Assembly (NCBI GenBank): GCA_013812995.1
Contig: JACCSL010000535.1
Span: forward strand, 1-6,472
Source of the DNA: Ardenticatenales bacterium
GTDB lineage: Bacteria; Chloroflexota; Anaerolineae; Ardenticatenales; Ardenticatenaceae
Direction: 5' to 3'
Length of the DNA: 6,472 nucleotides
The position numbers and the translations under genes are program-made. Below, piece after piece: positions 1 through 6,396 of this stretch. Position 1 is the stretch's first letter. Each line of letters starts with the position of its first letter. The notes beneath the pieces were generated by a model. It was not told the origin of the DNA. It did no database searches and worked only from the letters and a program-made list of their open reading frames with translations.

Positions 1-60
1 CCCGAAATCGGGAGAGGGGACACGGAGCGAAGCGACGTGGGGGAGAGGGCTCGCATGGCA
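1..60. repeat. GC-rich patch with duplicated GGGAGAGGG motif
   Basis: The first 60 bases carry GGGAGAGGG at 10-18 and again at 41-49, 31 bp apart, separated by a GGAGCGAAGCGACG stretch. The window opens with the short palindrome CCCGAAATCGGG (1-12, 5-bp arms). No reading frame of note crosses it. This kind of purine-rich, GC-rich intergenic sequence is often a dispersed repeat in large bacterial genomes. Only one instance is visible here, so dispersal is an inference. The left edge of the window may cut it. Confidence 0.3.
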
Positions 61-154
61 CGCTTCCCGATCTTCCATACCACATATTCCGTCAGAAGCA
101 GGTACGTTTTACGTTTTATCTCCTAAATAACATGTATAAGAAGAATCAATCACC
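61..154 (+). promoter_or_regulatory. AT-rich leader upstream of the lipid-protein gene
   Basis: This segment becomes markedly AT-rich from about 75 onward and must hold whatever drives the gene starting at 155. It contains the direct repeat ACGTTTT-ACGTTTT (about 104-117) and a possible -10-like TAAATA at 124-129, but no convincing -35 partner at normal spacing, so no promoter is called. Before the start codon there is only a weak AAGAAG purine run (about 139-144), not a strong Shine-Dalgarno. An 8-codon frame (132-158, MYKKNQSP) ends in a TGA that overlaps the gene's ATG as ATGA; this is treated as a finding, not as a gene. Confidence 0.3.
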
Positions 155-2539
155 ATGAAATCTACCAACTTGCGCACCCATATCAGGCGCTTTGTTTTGC
201 CGCCTGCCAGCTCAATCCAGCGCCGCCCTACGGACGTTATCTACTTTATCCTGGGCGCAGTGGTGCTCTTTAGCACCTCACTGATTCTCTTTGCCACGCG
301 CGGCCATTTCGAGGTGTTGGACTTGGATCTCTTTCGACTCATCAACGCGCTGCCCGATTCCATCGCTCAGATCGCATGGGCGCTTATGCAGGCAGGCTCG
401 CTGGCGGCAGTTCCCATCGTGGTGCTGCTGGCTCTGCTGGCCGGGCGGGTGTTCCTGGCCCGAAACCTCCTCGCGGGGGGGCTGGCCGCCTGGGTGTTGA
501 ACAAGGTCGTGAAGGTTCTCGTGAACCGGGGCCGCCCCGGCGACCTTCTGGAGGAGGTCATCGTTCGCGGGGGCACAGCAGAGGGGCTGGGCTTCCCCTC
601 GGGCCATGTCACCGTGGCAGCGGCACTGGCAACCATCGCCTCGCCCTATCTGAGCCGCCGCGTGGCCTGGTTGAGCTGGCTGCTCGTGGGCCTCGTGGCA
701 CTGGGGCGCATCTACGTCGGCGCACACTTCCCCATCGATGCGATTGGCGGTGTGGCACTGGGTGTCATGCTTGGCGCGCTGACAAACCTGCTGCTTGGGG
801 TGCCGCACGAGGACCTGGCGCAGCAGCATATCCGCGAGGGGTTCAAGGAGTATGGTATTGAGTTGAAGGACGTGGTACCCGTCAGCGATGATGCGCGCGG
901 CTCGCGGCCCTACTTTGCGAAGGCGATGGATGGTACAGAGTATTTCGTCAAGCTGCTGGGCACCGAGCACCGGAACGCGGATTTTCTCTTCAAGATCTGG
1001 CGCTCGCTCTTCCTGAAGAATGTGGTCAACAGCGCCCCCTTCCTCACGCCCAAACAGCAGGCAGAGCACGAGGCATACCTGACCCTGCTCGCCCGAAGCC
1101 ATGAGGTTCGTACCCCCGAGGTGGAGTTCGCGGCGCGCGTCGGCGATGCTTATGCCCTGCTGGTGCAGAAGCGTGTGCGTGGCGAGACGTTGACCGAGGC
1201 AAGCACCCTCGACGACGCGCTCATGACGGAACTCTGGCAGCAGGTCAAGCAGCTGCACGAGGCGAACATCGCCCACGGCGACCTGCGCCTGGCGAATATC
1301 CTGGTGGACGAGCAGGGCAAGCCCTGGCTGATTGACTTTGGATTTGCCGATGGCGGCGTTGGCCCGACGGAGCTATCCCAGGACAGCGCGCAGCTTCTGG
1401 CCTCGCTGGCCAAGGTCGTTGGCCCGGAGCGGGCCGTGGCGAGTGCGCTGGCTGTGCTAGGCGCTGAGGCGGTACGCCAGTGTGTGCCGGGTATGAAGCC
1501 CGTCGCTCTCTCCTCGGCCACTCGCGCCGATCTCAAGGAGGAGCCCGACCTGCTGGACAATATCCGCGAGGAAGTGATCAAGCAGACAGGCAACGACATT
1601 GAGGAGGAGCGCTCGGTTCTGCGCATCGAGCCGAAGAGTGTGCTCTGGGTCGTTGGTCTGGGGATCGGCGTCTATCTGCTTTTGCCGCAGATTGGTGAGC
1701 TTGGGCAGGTGGTGGAGCTGTGGAAATCCTTGGACTTCCCCTGGCTGGTGGCCGGGCTGGTCACCTCGGCGCTGACCTATGTCATGGCGACGGTAACACA
1801 GTTCGGCGCGCAGCAGGCCAAGCTGCCCTTCTGGCCGACCTTCCTGGCCCAGTTTGCCGCGAGCTTTGCCAACCGCTTCGGTCCGCGTGGCATCGGCGCG
1901 GCGGTGCTGCTGGAGCAGTATCTGGAGAAAATGGGGCTCAAGCGGCGCAGTGCCATCACCTCCCTTACCCTGAAGACAGTCGCAGGAATCATCGTTCATG
2001 TCGTCGCTATGCTGCTGACCATTTCCTGGCTGGGGCTGGAAAATGTCGAGTTGCTGGACAAGATCGAGATGTGGCACCTCTGGCTACTCCTGACGATTGT
2101 GGTTGCTGCGCTCGCCTATGTTTTCAGCTCATCGGAGCGCACCGAGAAAATCAAATATTCCGCGAAAGGAGCCTGGCGCGACCTGGTTGCCACGCTGAAA
2201 CAGCCCCGCAAGGCGCTGCAACTCTGCGGGGGGGCCGTGGGCATGAATCTCTTCTACATGGCGACCTTCCTTTTCAGCATGTGGGCGCTTGATGTCGATG
2301 TCTCACCTCTGACGGTTGCAGCAGTGTATCTCGCCGGGGAAATCATTGGCTCGGCTAGTCCCACCCCGGGCGGTATCGGCGTGCTGGAGGGAGCCTTCGT
2401 GGCCGGGTTCAAGGCATTTGGTATCTCCTCGGAGGCGGCGGTGGCGGGGGTGCTGCTCTACCGCCTGCTGACCTTCTGGCTTCCCATCCTGCCAGGCTTT
2501 TTCGCCTTCCACTATATGCAGGACAAGGAGTATATTTAA
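155..2539 (+). CDS. PAP2 phosphatase / kinase-like / flippase-like (LPG synthase TM, UPF0104) fusion membrane protein
   Basis: Predicted three-module integral membrane protein of 794 residues. Residues about 25-215 form a PAP2 (type 2 phosphatidic acid phosphatase) domain with all three signature motifs: KX6RP (K120 to R127-P128), PSGH (148-151) and R-X5-H-X3-D (R185, H191, D195; the usual Ser before the Arg is Gly). Known members dephosphorylate phosphatidate or polyprenyl pyrophosphates on the outer membrane face. Residues about 225-490 are soluble and kinase-like: probable ATP lysine K266, catalytic loop HGDLRLAN (374-381, with D376 and N381) and DFG (394-396). The HGDL form resembles Bud32/RIO/Kdo-kinase-type families more than classical HRD kinases. 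Residues about 495-790 are hydrophobic with NRFGPRGIG (573-581) and SPTPGGIGVLEGAF (735-748), typical of the LPG-synthase TM/UPF0104 flippase-like family. No aminoacyl-transferase domain follows, so this is not a full MprF. An even number of PAP2 helices would place the kinase in the cytoplasm. The start at 155 is the first ATG before the first helix, with a weak ribosome site. Substrates are unknown; a role in lipid or polyprenol-phosphate handling is inference. Confidence 0.9.
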   Translation: MKSTNLRTHIRRFVLPPASSIQRRPTDVIYFILGAVVLFSTSLILFATRGHFEVLDLDLFRLINALPDSIAQIAWALMQAGSLAAVPIVVLLALLAGRVFLARNLLAGGLAAWVLNKVVKVLVNRGRPGDLLEEVIVRGGTAEGLGFPSGHVTVAAALATIASPYLSRRVAWLSWLLVGLVALGRIYVGAHFPIDAIGGVALGVMLGALTNLLLGVPHEDLAQQHIREGFKEYGIELKDVVPVSDDARGSRPYFAKAMDGTEYFVKLLGTEHRNADFLFKIWRSLFLKNVVNSAPFLTPKQQAEHEAYLTLLARSHEVRTPEVEFAARVGDAYALLVQKRVRGETLTEASTLDDALMTELWQQVKQLHEANIAHGDLRLANILVDEQGKPWLIDFGFADGGVGPTELSQDSAQLLASLAKVVGPERAVASALAVLGAEAVRQCVPGMKPVALSSATRADLKEEPDLLDNIREEVIKQTGNDIEEERSVLRIEPKSVLWVVGLGIGVYLLLPQIGELGQVVELWKSLDFPWLVAGLVTSALTYVMATVTQFGAQQAKLPFWPTFLAQFAASFANRFGPRGIGAAVLLEQYLEKMGLKRRSAITSLTLKTVAGIIVHVVAMLLTISWLGLENVELLDKIEMWHLWLLLTIVVAALAYVFSSSERTEKIKYSAKGAWRDLVATLKQPRKALQLCGGAVGMNLFYMATFLFSMWALDVDVSPLTVAAVYLAGEIIGSASPTPGGIGVLEGAFVAGFKAFGISSEAAVAGVLLYRLLTFWLPILPGFFAFHYMQDKEYI

Positions 2540-2543
2540 AACT

Positions 2544-2581
2544 ATCAGTAACAACTTAAGGTTTTGAGCCGACTGTCAAAT
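2544..2581 (+). repeat. Left terminal inverted repeat
   Basis: Reads ATCAGTAACAACTTAAG at its outer end and CTGTCAAAT at its inner end. It pairs with 2788-2825. Mismatches cluster in the middle (positions 18-24 of the repeat), leaving two conserved blocks. That is the pattern expected if one block is the cleavage end and the other a transposase binding site. Confidence 0.6.
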
Positions 2582-2632
2582 CACAATTGGGCGAGCTTTC
2601 TCTCTAAGAGCGCCATCCCACTGAAGCAATTT

Positions 2633-2664
2633 GTCACAAGTTTAACCCGTGCATTTCTTGTGAC
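2633..2664. repeat. Internal 8-bp inverted repeat (GTCACAAG / CTTGTGAC)
   Basis: Perfect arms GTCACAAG at 2633-2640 and CTTGTGAC at 2657-2664, with a 16-base spacer. No T-run follows on either strand, so it does not look like an intrinsic terminator. It could be a protein-binding dyad or part of a folded structure of the element in which it lies. Confidence 0.45.
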
Positions 2665-2718
2665 CTTCTGGTAGTACCCTGGCGGACCCTTGTTCATGCT
2701 CAATTTACCAAAAGGCCC

Positions 2719-2730
2719 CAGGCTAGCCTG
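2719..2730. repeat. 12-bp perfect palindrome CAGGCTAGCCTG
   Basis: Uninterrupted self-complementary 12-mer near the centre of the putative element. It is flanked by near-complementary CCAAAAGGC (2708-2716) and GCCTTTGG (2750-2757), which could extend a cruciform or RNA fold. Its function is unknown and it may be incidental to a GC-rich sequence. Confidence 0.35.
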
Positions 2731-2787
2731 CCGCCTAATGCCCCATACCGCCTTTGGCATCGCAGAATGACGGGTTGCTCGGACCGC

Positions 2788-2825
2788 ATTTGACAGACAG
2801 CCAGTTTTCTTAAGTTGTTACCGAT
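2788..2825 (-). repeat. Right terminal inverted repeat
   Basis: Complement reads ATCGGTAACAACTTAAG outward and CTGTCAAAT inward, matching the left end at 2544-2581. Just outside it the sequence GTTACC recurs (2817-2822 and 2829-2834, 12-bp step), a short direct repeat seen only on this side. Confidence 0.6.
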
Positions 2826-2862
2826 GCTGTTACCCCGATACACCTGGTTGTTTGCCCTGGTT

Positions 2863-5800
2863 TCACGGGGGGCAGAGGCGAGCATCCGCAATGAGCTGTG
2901 GCAGTGGTCTGGATATGCCCTCCGCCCAGGTCGCCGCAAACGGGGCAGGGTTCATCTCCGCGCGCGCCGCCTGAATGATGCGCTCCCGAACAGGCACAAG
3001 TTCGGGGAGTAACGGGGCCGCTGCACCTCTCAACTGCTCCATCGCCCCCGCCAGGAGGCGCAGCGCGGCCCCAGGGGTCTGGAGGAACCCCGCGAGGGCG
3101 ATCAGACTGTATGCCAGGCCGCTCTTGATATCGAGCTCCATCGCCAAGCGCAGACTCTCCTGGCCGCGCTCCCAGCCCAGCCGGGGCTCGCCCCGCGCAG
3201 CGGCCACGAGCGCGGCACAGAGGAGCAGGCGAGCGCTATGCCAACGAACGGGTACTTTTTCTTGTAGTAGATGCAGGCTCTCGGTGATGGCGCGCTCGGC
3301 GGCCTCATGTTGGCCCAGAGTGTAGGCCCCCAGACCCTGGCTACCGAGCACCTCTGCCAAAAGCCAGGGGTCCGCCAGCTCCCGTGCTATGAGGGCCCCT
3401 TCTTCCAGGGTGCTCCACCCTAGCCCGCTCTCCCCCTGCTGAATCATCGCCAGCCCCAGGTAACCGCTGGCGATGGCGAGGCAGCGTTTGTCCCCGATCT
3501 TCCGCGACAGAGCCACGCTCTCTGCCGCGATGGTGCGCGCCACGTCGTAATCGCCTGCCTCATAGGGAATCTTGAAGATATATCGAAGCAGGCGGGCGAT
3601 TTTTCTTTTTTCTCCGATTTGCCGGAGCAGTGCGAGACTTTCCTGGTAGAGCGTCCAGGCCATCGTGGGGTTGCCCTGAAAGTAGGCAATGGCCCCCAGA
3701 TTGAGAAGGGAGTCGCTCATTCCTGCTTGCTCTCCGAGGGTACGGCGTAGCGCCAGGCTCTCCTCGCATAGCGCCTGGGCCAGGGCATACTCTCCCTGCC
3801 ACAGCCAGAGACCCCCCAGGGAATCCAGCGCCCGACTAAGCCTGACCTGGTCGCCAAGCAGCGCATACCCATGCCGGGCCTGCTCGAAACACTCTAGGGC
3901 CTCCTGGTAGCGCCAGCGAAAATAGAAGAAGGAGCCAAGCATCTGCTGGCAGTGTGCCTCTTCCACGAGTGGTGGGCTATCGGAGCCTGATTGGCGGATG
4001 AGATGCAATGCCTGACGATAGGACTCCTCCGCGTGATGCCACTCCCCGATGACCTCCAACACCATCCCCTGCTTGAGGAGGATGTCGATCTGCTGCGGTT
4101 CCGCCAGCAGGGGGAGCAACTGTTGGTAATAGTCCAGGGCGGCGAGATTGGCATACGCCGCTCGTGCTCGCTCTGCGGCTAATCTATACCAGGGGGCGGC
4201 CTGCGCCCGCTCCCCGGCCTGCTCATAGTGTTGAGCGAGGAGGCCCGCGTACTGCTCGGCTTGAGCGCGCCCCTGCGCGTTAAGCCAGTCGGCAGCGCGG
4301 GCGTGGTAGAGACGACGTTGCGGCTTGAGAAGGCTCTCGTAGGTCACATCGCGCAGTAGGGCATGCTTGAACAGGTATTCCCTGGCCCCCGCGAAGGTCG
4401 AGACCTCATGCTGGTAGAGGAGTTCGCGTTGGCGCAGGTGCATCAGGGTCTGGTGGACCTGCGCCTCCTCCTGCTCGGCCAGGTAGCTGACGGCGCTATC
4501 CCAGAAGACGCGCCCCACCACGGACGCCTGCTGAAGCAGCGCGCGCTCGTCGGCTGGCAGGGCCTCCAGGCGCGCCTGGAGCACCCCGGTCAGGGTGGGT
4601 GGTACCCGCACGTCGGCCAGACGCGCGGGGTCGGCCTGCCAGCCATCGGTACCGGGGAGGATGACCCGTTCCTCGATGAGCATCTTGACCAGTTCCTCGA
4701 CATAGAAGGGATTGCCCTCCGCGCGCTCCACAATCAGCGCCCGCAGGGCCGGTGGGATCTCGGGCAGTTTCTGGAGCACCTCGTCTACCAGCTGGTGGGT
4801 CTCCTGCGTGGGGAGGGGGGCCAAATGCAGCCGGTGGTGGCCAGCGTACGGCTGCCCCTCGCCCCAGTCGGGGCGACGCTCCAGGAGCGTGTGTCGTGCC
4901 GTTGCGACGAGAAGCAGGGGGAGGGCGCGGCATTCCTGGACCAGGTAGGCCAGGGTATCGAGGGAGGCGTCATCGGCCCAGTGCAGATCCTCCAGGAGCA
5001 GGAGGAGAGGGGCCTGCTCGCTCGCGCGGGTAAAGACGCGGCTCAGGTAGTAGCGCGCGCGGTCGCGGAGCTGCTTCGTATCCGCCACCATGCCCCGGAG
5101 GTGCGGACTGGCGGAAAAATCGAAGCCCAGCAGCTGCCCGATGAAGTGCGCCTTCATCTCCGCCTCGGGTTCGTCGCTCAGGAAGTCAAGCAGGCCCTGT
5201 ACGAGCTTGGCGCGCGCCACCTCGGCCAGGTCACTGTCCTGAATCTGGAAGCGGAAGGCGAGCATGTCGCGCAGGAGGGCATAGGGGAGGCGCGTCATCT
5301 CCGGCGCGGTGCGCCCCTTGAAGAGCCAGAGCTCGTCCGGTGTGAGTTCCACCCAGCTGCGGAACTCGTAGAGTAGACGCGATTTGCCGACCCCCGCCTC
5401 CCCGATGACCGTCAGTGCCTGGCACATGTGGCCCGCGCGCACGGCACGCAGGGCCTGCTGGAGGTGCAGCAACTCCGCCGCGCGTCCGACCATGCGCGTC
5501 TCGATGCCCTCCACGCCGCGCGTACGCAGGTGGAAGGCGCGCGGCTTGGCGCGCTGCACCACGTAGACCTGCACCGGCTCGGCCTTGCCCTTGACACGGA
5601 TCGGCTCCAGGGGCTCCACGTCGAACAGCCCGCGCACATGGCGATAGGTATCATGCGAGATGAGCACCCCGCCCACGGGTGCCGCTCCCTCCAGGCGACT
5701 GGCGAGGTTGACCGTGTCGCCCACCACCGTGAAGTCCTCGCCCAGGTAGCCCACCACCACCAGCCCGGTGTGGATGCCAATGCGCATCGCCAGCCGCAAG

Positions 5801-6231
5801 CCCCACTCGGGCTCCATCTCGTCATTCAGCGCCGCCAGCGCCTGCTGCATCTCCAGCGCGGCGCGAATCGCGTGCTCGGGGTCGTGCTCATGCGCGGTGG
5901 GGATGCCGAAAACCGCCATGACGGCGTCACCAATGTATTTCTCGATCCGTCCCCCGTGGCGGCGGATGGCGGGCGTGACCTCGTGAAAGTGACGGCTGGT
6001 GATGGCGCGCACCTCCTCGGGGTCGAGCCGCTCGGACATGGGGGTGAAGCCTGCCAGGTCTGCAAAGAGGATAGTGGCGTGCTTGCGCTGCTCGGGGGCG
6101 CGCTCTTGCTGGAGGGTGGCCAGTGTCGCGCGCATCGACCCCAGCGCGGCATCGACCACGGCATCCCCCAGCATGGCCCGCTGTGCCTCCAGCGCGGCGA
6201 TGGCCTGCTCCAACTGTTCGCGTTCGTTCAT
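2863..6231 (-). CDS. Class III adenylate/guanylate cyclase - STAND ATPase - TPR signalling protein
   Basis: Predicted cytoplasmic signalling enzyme of 1,122 residues making a cyclic nucleotide, most likely cAMP. Residues 1-45 form a short helical, probably coiled-coil segment. Residues about 48-226 are a class III cyclase domain with the full catalytic set visible: metal aspartates D58 (LFADLAGFT) and D102 (IGDAVMAVFG), substrate lysine K98, threonine T168 (FTVVGDTVN) and the transition-state pair N175 and R179. The Lys/Thr pair is characteristic of class IIIb adenylyl cyclases, some of which respond to bicarbonate. Residues about 247-520 form an AAA_16/STAND NTPase with Walker A GEAGVGKS (277-284), Walker B LLLLLED (409-415) within EDLHWAD, and GNPFYVEE (506-513). 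From about 660 to 1060 there are helical repeats, with about seven TPR-like units of roughly 40 residues from 755 on. No membrane segment or DNA-binding domain is seen. With one cyclase domain it should act as a homodimer. ATMs further upstream in frame (to 6432) were refused: they add a Ala/Ser/Pro-rich tail spanning a hairpin, whereas ATG 6231 has a good ribosome site. Confidence 0.93.
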   Translation of the reverse strand: MNEREQLEQAIAALEAQRAMLGDAVVDAALGSMRATLATLQQERAPEQRKHATILFADLAGFTPMSERLDPEEVRAITSRHFHEVTPAIRRHGGRIEKYIGDAVMAVFGIPTAHEHDPEHAIRAALEMQQALAALNDEMEPEWGLRLAMRIGIHTGLVVVGYLGEDFTVVGDTVNLASRLEGAAPVGGVLISHDTYRHVRGLFDVEPLEPIRVKGKAEPVQVYVVQRAKPRAFHLRTRGVEGIETRMVGRAAELLHLQQALRAVRAGHMCQALTVIGEAGVGKSRLLYEFRSWVELTPDELWLFKGRTAPEMTRLPYALLRDMLAFRFQIQDSDLAEVARAKLVQGLLDFLSDEPEAEMKAHFIGQLLGFDFSASPHLRGMVADTKQLRDRARYYLSRVFTRASEQAPLLLLLEDLHWADDASLDTLAYLVQECRALPLLLVATARHTLLERRPDWGEGQPYAGHHRLHLAPLPTQETHQLVDEVLQKLPEIPPALRALIVERAEGNPFYVEELVKMLIEERVILPGTDGWQADPARLADVRVPPTLTGVLQARLEALPADERALLQQASVVGRVFWDSAVSYLAEQEEAQVHQTLMHLRQRELLYQHEVSTFAGAREYLFKHALLRDVTYESLLKPQRRLYHARAADWLNAQGRAQAEQYAGLLAQHYEQAGERAQAAPWYRLAAERARAAYANLAALDYYQQLLPLLAEPQQIDILLKQGMVLEVIGEWHHAEESYRQALHLIRQSGSDSPPLVEEAHCQQMLGSFFYFRWRYQEALECFEQARHGYALLGDQVRLSRALDSLGGLWLWQGEYALAQALCEESLALRRTLGEQAGMSDSLLNLGAIAYFQGNPTMAWTLYQESLALLRQIGEKRKIARLLRYIFKIPYEAGDYDVARTIAAESVALSRKIGDKRCLAIASGYLGLAMIQQGESGLGWSTLEEGALIARELADPWLLAEVLGSQGLGAYTLGQHEAAERAITESLHLLQEKVPVRWHSARLLLCAALVAAARGEPRLGWERGQESLRLAMELDIKSGLAYSLIALAGFLQTPGAALRLLAGAMEQLRGAAAPLLPELVPVRERIIQAARAEMNPAPFAATWAEGISRPLPQLIADARLCPP

Positions 6232-6232
6232 A

Positions 6233-6242
6233 CCCCACCCTC
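6233..6242 (-). promoter_or_regulatory. Ribosome binding site of the cyclase gene
   Basis: On the minus strand GAGGGTGGGG lies just before the ATG at 6231, with GAGG ending 7 bases from it. This supports 6231 as the start instead of the in-frame ATG 67 codons further upstream. Confidence 0.6.
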
Positions 6243-6244
6243 GC

Positions 6245-6339
6245 AGATAGCAGAGACAGCCATTGTGGGGGCTCCTCAGTCCCTCGTCAATCCCCGCACG
6301 AGATTCAGCAGGGACGGCAACCCTGCTATCTTGTGCGGG
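6245..6339 (-). promoter_or_regulatory. Possible structured 5' leader of the cyclase gene with alternative pairings
   Basis: If transcription of the cyclase gene begins upstream of 6339, its leader can form a hairpin at 6339-6293. A competing pairing also exists: the hairpin's 5' arm segment AGATAGCAG (complement of 6323-6331) is exactly complementary to CTGCTATCT (complement of 6245-6253), which lies two bases before the ribosome site. Two more pairs (one G-U) extend it to about 11. This geometry is that of an attenuator or riboswitch expression platform, but no known riboswitch class is recognised and no transcription start is demonstrated. Confidence 0.3.
6293..6339. repeat. Long hairpin/inverted repeat upstream of the cyclase gene
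   Basis: CCCGCAC (6293-6299) pairs with GTGCGGG (6333-6339), G6300 faces T6332 (G-T), AGAT (6301-6304) pairs with ATCT (6328-6331), TC (6305-6306) bulges, and AGCAGGG (6307-6313) pairs with CCCTGCT (6321-6327), closing a 7-base loop. That is 18 Watson-Crick pairs plus one wobble in 47 bases. No T-run follows on either strand, so it is not a standard terminator. It sits 61 bases before the start codon. Confidence 0.7.
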
Positions 6340-6374
6340 CAAGGGTAGTCGCGGGGGGGGGCGAGCCGATGCAC

Positions 6375-6394
6375 TGGCGCTGGCGCGCTGGCGC
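6375..6394. repeat. Short TGGCGC repeats
   Basis: TGGCGC occurs at 6375-6380, 6381-6386 and 6389-6394, giving a short GC-rich near-tandem array next to the 6397-6420 palindrome. It may be a low-complexity tract only. Confidence 0.35.
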
Positions 6395-6396
6395 GT

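Larger units (their letters stand above)
2544..2825. mobile_element. Putative MITE-like element or IS remnant bounded by 38-bp inverted repeats
   Basis: A 282-bp segment fills most of the gap between the two convergent stop codons, starting 4 bp after the first stop and ending 37 bp before the second. Its ends are imperfect inverted repeats: 2544-2581 against the complement of 2788-2825 match at 28 of 38 positions with no gaps. The outer 17 positions differ once, and the inner nine (CTGTCAAAT) are identical. The interior carries an 8-bp hairpin (2633-2664) and a palindrome CAGGCTAGCCTG (2719-2730) and no recognisable transposase. The size and structure fit a miniature inverted-repeat element or an IS deletion derivative. 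No long target-site duplication is evident; only AT occurs at both outer edges (2544-2545 and 2824-2825), and because it also fits the repeat it cannot be counted. Family unknown. An alternative is a conserved long-range structural element in the shared 3' region. Confidence 0.55.

Noticed and set aside
278..1276. 332-codon open frame on the - strand
   Set aside because: Antisense to the PAP2 and kinase-like domains; His/Gln/Cys-rich sequence of the sort produced by reverse reading of a GC-rich gene.
1457..2077. 206-codon open frame on the - strand
   Set aside because: Antisense to the kinase/flippase part of the + gene, with no domain signature.
155..2539. Full MprF (lysylphosphatidylglycerol synthase)
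   Set aside because: Only the transmembrane flippase-like part is present; the protein ends right after it with no aminoacyl-transferase domain.
2581..2760. 59-codon minus-strand frame (starts MPKAVWGIRR) inside the putative element
   Set aside because: No ribosome site and no recognised family; it ends at the left repeat and is short enough to be chance.
2700..2939. 79-codon minus-strand frame crossing the right inverted repeat
   Set aside because: It overlaps the end of the cyclase gene in another frame and crosses the repeat boundary; no domain.
3600..3611. T-rich run that could be a terminator tail or slippery site
   Set aside because: It lies inside the TPR coding region, where it encodes GEKRKI. 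No hairpin precedes it, and the A-run on the coding strand is not phased as a canonical -1 slippery heptamer in the used frame.
4363..5376. 337-codon open frame on the + strand
   Set aside because: It lies wholly opposite the cyclase-ATPase gene, whose conserved ATPase motifs occupy the other strand. The protein reads as composition-driven sequence with no recognisable domain.
6293..6339. Intrinsic transcription terminator
   Set aside because: The hairpin is strong but no T-run follows on either strand.
5428..6348. 306-codon open frame on the + strand
   Set aside because: Antisense to the cyclase domain and its leader; long only because stop codons are rare in GC-rich DNA.
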